From: Mesorhizobium sp. B2-4-3
Lineage (GTDB): Bacteria; Pseudomonadota; Alphaproteobacteria; Rhizobiales; Rhizobiaceae
Assembly: GCF_006442815.1 (NCBI RefSeq)
Contig: NZ_VFVL01000021.1
Location: forward strand, 43,003-107,002
DNA: 64,000 bases
Reading direction: 5' to 3'
In this document: positions 59,079-64,000 of the stretch, in pieces
Layout: each line of letters starts with the position of its first letter
Numbering within the stretch: position 1 is the stretch's first letter
Notes under the pieces: generated by a model
What the model was told of the DNA's origin: nothing
Databases searched by the model: none
Seen by the model: only the letters and a program-made list of their open reading frames with translations
Program-made: the position numbers and the translations under genes

Positions 59079-60008
59079 ATGCTTGATGCCGAGCATCAGG
59101 TCGAGATTCTGCACCGCGGCACCCGACGCGCCCTTGCCGAGATTGTCGTAGACGGCCATGAGCAGCGCCTGCGCCCGCTCGTCATTGGCGAAGACGTAGA
59201 CCTTCATCCGGTTGGTGCCGTTATAGACCTCCGGATCGATTTCCGGCACGCGCTCCATATGCGTGTAGGGCGCGACCTCGACCACGCCGCCATCGATCGA
59301 CGCATAGTGGTCGGCAATCGCCGCGTGAAGCTCGGCGCCTGTCGGCACGCGGTCGAGACCGCCGAGTTGAAGCGGCACCACCGTGATCATGCCTTGCGCG
59401 AAATTGCCGACCGCCGGCTGCATGATCGGGTCGTGCGACAGCTTCGCATAGGTGCGCAGCTCCGGCACATGCTTGTGCTGCAGCGTCAGCCCGTAGGGCA
59501 GGAACTCGGGCGCGTCCTCGCCCTTTTCGACATAGTCCTCGATCATTGGCCGACCGCCGCCGGAATAGCCGGAGATGCCGTTGACGGTGATCGGGAAGTC
59601 GGCAGGCAGCAGGCCGGCCGCAACCAGCGGCCGCAGCGTCGCGATCGGCCCTTGCGGCCAGCAGCCCGGATTGGCGATGCGTTTCGCGCTGCCGATCTTC
59701 CTCGCCTGGTCCTTGTCCATTTCGGCGAAGCCATATTCCCAGCCCTCGGCCACGCGATGCGCGGTCGACGCGTCGATCACCTTCGTGGTGTCGTTCGTAA
59801 TCAGCGACACGCTTTCCTTGGCCGCCGCATCCGGCAGGCAAAGGATCGCGACATCGGCCGCGTTGAGGAATTCGGCGCGGGCGGCGGCCTCCTTGCGGCG
59901 TTCCGTCGGGATGGAGATGATCTCCAGGTCGCCGCGGTCGGCCAGCAACGCCCTGATCTGCAGGCCCGTCGTGCCGTGTTCGCCGTCAATGAAGATTTTC
60001 GGTTTCAT
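59076..60008 (-). CDS. argC: N-acetyl-gamma-glutamyl-phosphate reductase, type 2
   Basis: A 310-residue cytosolic enzyme for the third step of arginine synthesis. The NADP-binding start is KIFIDGEHGTTGLQIRALL. The nucleophile is Cys116 in ANPGCWPQGP. HKHVPELRTYAKLSHDPIMQ follows near 195. It is the shorter type-2 form typical of alphaproteobacteria. ATG 60008 begins MKPKIFID. It is 30 bases from speB on the same strand, as in other rhizobia. Its stop abuts a double-hairpin repeat. Confidence 0.96.
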   Translation of the reverse strand: MKPKIFIDGEHGTTGLQIRALLADRGDLEIISIPTERRKEAAARAEFLNAADVAILCLPDAAAKESVSLITNDTTKVIDASTAHRVAEGWEYGFAEMDKDQARKIGSAKRIANPGCWPQGPIATLRPLVAAGLLPADFPITVNGISGYSGGGRPMIEDYVEKGEDAPEFLPYGLTLQHKHVPELRTYAKLSHDPIMQPAVGNFAQGMITVVPLQLGGLDRVPTGAELHAAIADHYASIDGGVVEVAPYTHMERVPEIDPEVYNGTNRMKVYVFANDERAQALLMAVYDNLGKGASGAAVQNLDLMLGIKH

Positions 60009-60037
60009 CGCTTGCCAAATTCCTTGCGATTCCAATG

Positions 60038-61039
60038 TTATATGCCGTGAGCGTGATTTACTGCCGCATGATTGCCGTTGCTCAGTTCGTCGAGCCGCGC
60101 CTTTCGCTCCGCCAACAGGCCGAGATAGTGCATGGCGATGATCGATCCGGCGATCGCTGTTATATCGGCATGATCATAGGCCGGCGCAACCTCGACGACG
60201 TCGGCGCCGACGATGTCGATCTGGCCGAGCTGGCGCAGCGTCGACAGCATCTTCGCCGAGGAGGGGCCGCCCGCCACCGGCGTGCCGGTGCCCGGCGCGA
60301 AGGCCGGATCGAGGCAGTCGATGTCGAAGGTGAGATAGGTCTTCCTGCCGCCGGTGCGCTCGACGATCGCATAGGCGATGTCGGATGCGCGCATTTCCTC
60401 GACCTCGTGGCCGTAGAGGATCTTGATGCCGAACGTGTCGGGCGCGTGGGTGCGGATGCCGATCTGGATAGAGCGATCCGGGTCGATGATGCCCTCCTTC
60501 ACCGCACGGGCGACGAACGAGCCATGATCGATGCGCTTGCCGTCATCCGGCCAGGTATCCTGATGCGCGTCGAATTGAACGAGCGCCAACGGCCCGTGGA
60601 TCGCCGCATGCGCCTTGAGCAGCGGCCAGGTGACGAAATGATCGCCGCCCAGCGTCAAAAGGAACGCGCCTGATTTCAGGATCTTGGCCGCCTCGCGCTC
60701 GATCGTGCCAGGGGTCTTCTGGTGATTGCCGCTGTCGAGCAGGCAATCGCCATAGTCGACCACCGAGAGGTGCTCGAACAGGTCGCGCGAGAACGGATAT
60801 TGCGGATCGTTGTCGAGAATCGCCGAGGCGCGGCGGATCGCCTGCGGCCCGAAGCGCGCGCCCGGCCGGTTGGTGACCGCGGCGTCGAAGGGAATGCCCC
60901 ACACGACGGCGTCCGCGCCCTTCACGTCCTTTGTGTACTTGCGCCGCATGAAAGACAGCGCGCCGGCATAGGTCGGCTCGAACGACGCGCCCGTCTTGGC
61001 GCGGGCGGTGAAGGCATGGTCGATCTCGTTATTCGCCAT
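60038..61039 (-). CDS. speB: Agmatinase/ureohydrolase SpeB
   Basis: A 333-residue binuclear-manganese ureohydrolase. Metal ligands are in LTLGGDHFVTWPLL, VQFDAHQDTW and YLTFDIDCLDPAFAPGTGTP. Length and the RPGARFGPQAIRRAS motif fit agmatinase, which makes putrescine and urea from agmatine. Related rhizobial enzymes may act on other guanidino compounds, so the substrate is probable, not certain. ATG 61039 begins MANNEIDHAF. It is likely co-transcribed with argC. Confidence 0.92.
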   Translation of the reverse strand: MANNEIDHAFTARAKTGASFEPTYAGALSFMRRKYTKDVKGADAVVWGIPFDAAVTNRPGARFGPQAIRRASAILDNDPQYPFSRDLFEHLSVVDYGDCLLDSGNHQKTPGTIEREAAKILKSGAFLLTLGGDHFVTWPLLKAHAAIHGPLALVQFDAHQDTWPDDGKRIDHGSFVARAVKEGIIDPDRSIQIGIRTHAPDTFGIKILYGHEVEEMRASDIAYAIVERTGGRKTYLTFDIDCLDPAFAPGTGTPVAGGPSSAKMLSTLRQLGQIDIVGADVVEVAPAYDHADITAIAGSIIAMHYLGLLAERKARLDELSNGNHAAVNHAHGI

Positions 61040-61164
61040 TACGGATCCTCGGCTTTCATCGGGGCAGCCACAACTACAGAACCGGCACGCAACATGCCAG
61101 TCACAGCTTGCGCAAAGGAAGCGGCGCTCGGCGAGTGCCACGCCAACACAGGATCTGTATCATT

Positions 61165-62379
61165 ATGGCTGAGACGGCTCTGCTCAACCTTGCATCCGCG
61201 CCCGCGGCGACCCGTGTCGGCACGGCGGCCGGCGCGCGCTTCCTGGTGCTGGATTCCTGGCGCGGCATCTGCGCGCTGCTGGTGGCGCTGTTCCACTTCC
61301 CGACGACCTCGATGATTTCGCAGAGCGCTTTTGTCGGCGGCTCCTATCTGTTCGTCGACTTCTTCTTCGTGCTCTCCGGCTTCGTCATCGCCAGCGCCTA
61401 TGGCGGCCGGCTCGCCGGCCAGGACGACCTTGCCCGGTTCGCGCTCGTGCGTTTCGGCCGCATCTATCCGCTGCATCTCTTGATGCTTGCCGCTTTCGCC
61501 GGCTTCGAGGCGCTGCGGCTCGTGCTGCCGGCGCTTCACGGAACGGGGTCTGCGCCCTTCACTGCAGGTTTCGACCTGAAAAGCCTTGTCGCCAACCTTT
61601 TCCTCCTGCAGGGCATGGGCGTCGAGGATCATCTGAGCTGGAACGCGCCGAGTTGGAGCATATCGGCCGAGTTCTTCACCTATCTGCTGTTTGCCGCCGT
61701 CGTCTTCACCGCCGGGCAGCGCGCCTGGATATGGTTCGTTGCCGCCGCGGTGACGGCGCCCCTTTTCCTGCTTGCGGTCTCGACGCGTCATATGGACGTG
61801 TCCTTCGATTTCGGCTTCATCCGCTGTCTTTACGGCTTCTCACTCGGTGCGTTGCTTGCCTGGTTTCAGCACGATTCCATTGCAGAGGCGCGACAGGCCT
61901 TGAGCGGCGGGGCAGGGCGCCTCGCCTGGACGCTGGCCGAGCTGGCGATGATCGCTGGGATCGCGCTGTTCGTCTCCATTGCTGGCACCAACGATCTTGG
62001 TATTGCGGCGCCGGTCGTCTTCGCGCTGGCGCTTTATCTCTTTGCCCATGAGGGCGGATGGGTCAGCGCCCTGCTGCGCAGCAGGCCGATGCTGCTGCTC
62101 GGCTCGCTCTCCTATTCGATCTACATGGTCCACATCTTCGTCCAGGCGCGCATGATCAATGCCGGCGGCCTGATCGAGCGCAAGCTCGGGTTCGGCATCG
62201 TCGGCGACCTGATGCTGCGCGGCGACCATGCGACCGGCTTCGGCGCGGGCTCGCCCTGGATCGGCTTCGCGGCTTTGATCGCCATGTTGATCGCCGTCAT
62301 TGTCGCGTCGTGGTTCACCTGGCGATTCGGCGAGATGCCCGCGCTCGCCTGGTTCCGCCGCCTTTCCAAGCGGATTTGA
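61165..62379 (+). CDS. Membrane acyltransferase (OafA/YrhL-type, acyltransferase_3)
   Basis: A 404-residue integral membrane protein with about 10 helices. The family start is FLVLDSWRGICALLVALFHF, with the catalytic His of the first helices, then GGSYLFVDFFFVLSGFVIAS and FGRIYPLHLLML, and a NAPSWSISAEFFTYLLFAA stretch near 180. These proteins O-acylate surface sugars. The ATG at 61165 begins MAETALLN. It stands alone and is followed by a repeat. Confidence 0.88.
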   Translation: MAETALLNLASAPAATRVGTAAGARFLVLDSWRGICALLVALFHFPTTSMISQSAFVGGSYLFVDFFFVLSGFVIASAYGGRLAGQDDLARFALVRFGRIYPLHLLMLAAFAGFEALRLVLPALHGTGSAPFTAGFDLKSLVANLFLLQGMGVEDHLSWNAPSWSISAEFFTYLLFAAVVFTAGQRAWIWFVAAAVTAPLFLLAVSTRHMDVSFDFGFIRCLYGFSLGALLAWFQHDSIAEARQALSGGAGRLAWTLAELAMIAGIALFVSIAGTNDLGIAAPVVFALALYLFAHEGGWVSALLRSRPMLLLGSLSYSIYMVHIFVQARMINAGGLIERKLGFGIVGDLMLRGDHATGFGAGSPWIGFAALIAMLIAVIVASWFTWRFGEMPALAWFRRLSKRI

Positions 62380-62383
62380 TCCG

Positions 62384-62467
62384 AGCAATTCCAGGAAAAG
62401 TGTGAAGCGGTTAGGCTCGGCGGCTTCGCCGTAGCCCTTCCGTCCGGAATTGCGCCAAACAACAAAC
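62384..62467. repeat. GCAATTCCAGGAAAAG-type palindromic repeat, copy 2
   Basis: GAGCAATTCCAGGAAAAGTG, GAAGCGGTTAGGCTCGGCGG, CTTCGCCGTAGCCCTTCCGT, CCGGAATTGCGCCAAACAAC. The ends match copy 1 at 30794-30849. The centre differs and contains an added GGCTCGGCGG / CCGTAGCC hairpin. Confidence 0.8.
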
Positions 62468-62544
62468 AACTAGCCGGCTTCGTTCACCGGCCTGTCATGG
62501 GCATCGCCTAACCGGGTCCCAACCCGGAACGGAGCGATTCCCCG

Positions 62545-63603
62545 ATGCGAACACTCTGGCTGAGCCTTGCCTTTTCCGCCGCCCTTGCCACCGTCGCGGG
62601 GCAAAGCTTAGCCGGTGAAAGCCGGGCCAGCCAAATCCTCGACCGCTTCGAGCATGCCAATCGGTGGCGTGACCATGTGATGATCGCCGCGCATCGCGCC
62701 GGCAGCATGCAGGCCGGCAAGACGCTCTACGCCGAGAATTCGCTGGCTGCGGTCGAGGGCTCGATCGCGACCGGGGCCGAGATCGTCGAGGTCGACGTCC
62801 GGCGCGCGAGAGACGGCGAGTTCGTCATCATGCATGACAGCTGGCTCGACCGCACGACCACGTGCAAGGGCGAGGTGGTGAAATACACGCTTGCCGAGTT
62901 GAAGAAATGCCGGCTCGTTGTCGAGGGCACGGGCGCCGTCACCAACGAGACGGTGTCGACGCTGCGCGAGATGCTGCTTGCGACCAGGGACAGGATCCTG
63001 ATCAACCTCGACAACAAGCTGGAGGTGACCGACCTCCCGGGCATGATCGCCGAGGCGCGCGATCTCGGCATGGCCGACCAGGTGATCGTCAAGGAGAACC
63101 TCTGGAACCGGCAGCGCATCGACGCCGCGAGCGCAGCGCTTGCCAAGGCCGGCGGCGGCTTCCAGTTCATGCCGATCCTCGCCGACGACGCTGTCCACGA
63201 TGCAGCTTTCGCCGGAGAGGTCGACAAGGCGTTCGCGCCGCGCGCCGTCGAATTGATCAACTGGCGCAACGGCGCCGAGACGCTGACGTCGACCGGCGGC
63301 CCGCTGTTCAGCAACCATATGCGGGCGGAGGCGGCCCGCGGCGACTGGCACCTCTGGGCCGACACCTACGCCATCGTCAACAAACCGGGCGGTTTCCTCG
63401 CCGGCGGGCGCGGCGACGAGCTCGCCGTCGCCGCCAGCCTGCCGCGCGAAGCCTGGGGGTTTTGGGTCGACCGTGGCGCCACCATCATCCAGACCGACGA
63501 GCCGAAAGCGGCGATCGAGTGGCTGACGGCGAACGGTTATCGCGTGCCTTATCCCACGGACATCAAGCAGGCTGAGCCGGCGCACACGGCGAGCATCAAT
63601 TAG
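62545..63603 (+). CDS. Glycerophosphodiester phosphodiesterase family protein, secreted
   Basis: A 352-residue periplasmic enzyme. Residues 1-24 are a signal peptide (ATVAGQSLAGE). The GDPD catalytic part shows MIAAHRAGSMQAGKTLYAEN (His of the first motif near residue 52), the acidic EIVEVDVRRARDGEFVIMHD (metal Glu, Asp and the second His) and a final TIIQTDEPKAAIEWL. It splits glycerophosphodiesters to glycerol 3-phosphate and an alcohol. An unusual insertion near 215-320 is typical of the rhizobial group. GGAGCG precedes the ATG. Confidence 0.9.
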   Translation: MRTLWLSLAFSAALATVAGQSLAGESRASQILDRFEHANRWRDHVMIAAHRAGSMQAGKTLYAENSLAAVEGSIATGAEIVEVDVRRARDGEFVIMHDSWLDRTTTCKGEVVKYTLAELKKCRLVVEGTGAVTNETVSTLREMLLATRDRILINLDNKLEVTDLPGMIAEARDLGMADQVIVKENLWNRQRIDAASAALAKAGGGFQFMPILADDAVHDAAFAGEVDKAFAPRAVELINWRNGAETLTSTGGPLFSNHMRAEAARGDWHLWADTYAIVNKPGGFLAGGRGDELAVAASLPREAWGFWVDRGATIIQTDEPKAAIEWLTANGYRVPYPTDIKQAEPAHTASIN

Positions 63604-63625
63604 GAGCCGACGTGGAAGCTGCTGA

Positions 63626-63770
63626 TCTCACCCCTTGTGGGGGAGATGCCCGGCAGGCCAGAGGGGGGCGCGAAGGAACGCCAGCTTCGAAGACCCACTA
63701 TCTTCAGTGACTTCAAATGTGAGCGTGATTGACTCGAAAACGCTGGATATGCCGGCGGGACAGCGCCCCC
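63626..63770. repeat. CTCCCCC/GGGGGAG repeat pair at the right edge
   Basis: The left unit is CTGATCTCACCCCTTGTGGG to GGCCAGAGGGGGGCGCG (63626-63673). The inverse unit GCGGGACAGCGCCCCCCTCT starts near 63753 and breaks off after GGCCTG at 63780, where insertion-sequence DNA begins. Confidence 0.75.
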
Positions 63771-63794
63771 CTCTGGCCTGTGTCCAGCCGATAG

Positions 63795-64000
63795 ATGGGT
63801 AACACTTTGAACCGGATACATGGGTTACAGTTTTCGCCCTGAGTTGGAGTCCGCTGCGGTGCCGTCTGGTCGGGGTTGAACGGCACTGCGGCGGACCAGC
63901 TTCTTGTGTCGGCCGTCGATGAAGCCGAGCGGGTGGGCATAGAAGTGGAGCGCCCATTCACCCGCCTCGGTCTCGGTCGCGGCAACCGCTTCCCCGGCCA
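63795..64000 (-). mobile_element. Right/left end of an IS element (probably IS481-type), truncated by the window
   Basis: From about 63795, GATGGGTAACACTTTGAACC and ATACATGGGTTACAG look like an insertion-sequence terminus. On the minus strand a frame entering from the window edge runs AGEAVAATETEAGEWALHFY, AHPLGFIDGRHKKLVRRSAV to a stop at 63825-63827. This is the C-terminal end of an integrase-core transposase, most like IS481 family members. The rest lies outside the window, so family and completeness are uncertain. Confidence 0.5.

Overview
The window is high-GC alphaproteobacterial chromosome, most like Mesorhizobium or a close relative in the Phyllobacteriaceae. This rests on gene orders typical of Rhizobiales (ldtR/ldtP; glyA-hyp-nrdR-ribD-ribE-ribH-nusB; plsX-fabH-ihfA-merR; ctaA...argC-speB) and on palindromic intergenic repeats of the kind common in Mesorhizobium. 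The genus call is an inference from memory of families and gene order; no search was run.

Layout. 0-4 kb: DUF6163 protein, the MarR-type regulator LdtR and its likely target, the L,D-transpeptidase LdtP, separated by an AT-richer stretch with a lone orphan gene. 4-14 kb: NhaP-type antiporter, glyA, nrdR, the riboflavin genes, nusB and an MFS transporter; a DUF1778/GNAT toxin-antitoxin pair plus a tiny third gene sits between ribE and ribH. 14-18 kb: a complete OsmF/YehZ-type osmoprotectant ABC importer with a perfect 40-bp inverted repeat after the binding-protein gene. 18-31 kb: K+-independent H+-pyrophosphatase, glycosyltransferase and cupin, bamE, cytochrome bc1 chaperone, yceD, plsX-fabH-ihfA-merR, and small secreted proteins, including one with a histidine-rich tail.

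31-45.4 kb is the most unusual region. A DXR-II/DRL-type NAD(P) oxidoreductase is followed by acetoin-dehydrogenase-like E1 alpha, E1 beta and E2 genes. Further on come GutM, a glucitol-type PTS permease (EIIC, EIIBC, EIIA), a private HPr-Enzyme I fusion and a SorC-type regulator. Together they suggest PTS import of a (branched) sugar alcohol, oxidation/isomerisation by the DRL enzyme, and thiamine-dependent cleavage to acetyl-CoA. 2-C-methyl-D-erythritol, giving MEP, then DXP, then acetyl-CoA plus glyceraldehyde 3-phosphate, fits the chemistry. This is a hypothesis, not an established pathway.

45.4-56.3 kb: tRNA-Pro(GGG) and an exopolysaccharide locus: O-antigen-ligase-like protein, initiating glycosylphosphotransferase, GT4, Wza-type export protein, a GumC/ExoP-like co-polymerase with a degenerate P-loop, a FemAB/CelD-like acyltransferase and a polysaccharide deacetylase, interrupted by a SlyD-like isomerase and a zinc-ribbon gene. 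56.3-64 kb: ctaA, an aminoglycoside phosphotransferase-like gene, argC, speB, a membrane acyltransferase, a secreted glycerophosphodiesterase, and at the right edge a repeat plus the truncated end of an insertion sequence.

Four repeat families recur (AGAGCATGATC-type, GCAATTCCAGGAAAAG-type, and CTCCCCC/GGGGGAG-type in simple and paired forms). One copy of the last lies in frame inside the E2 coding sequence.
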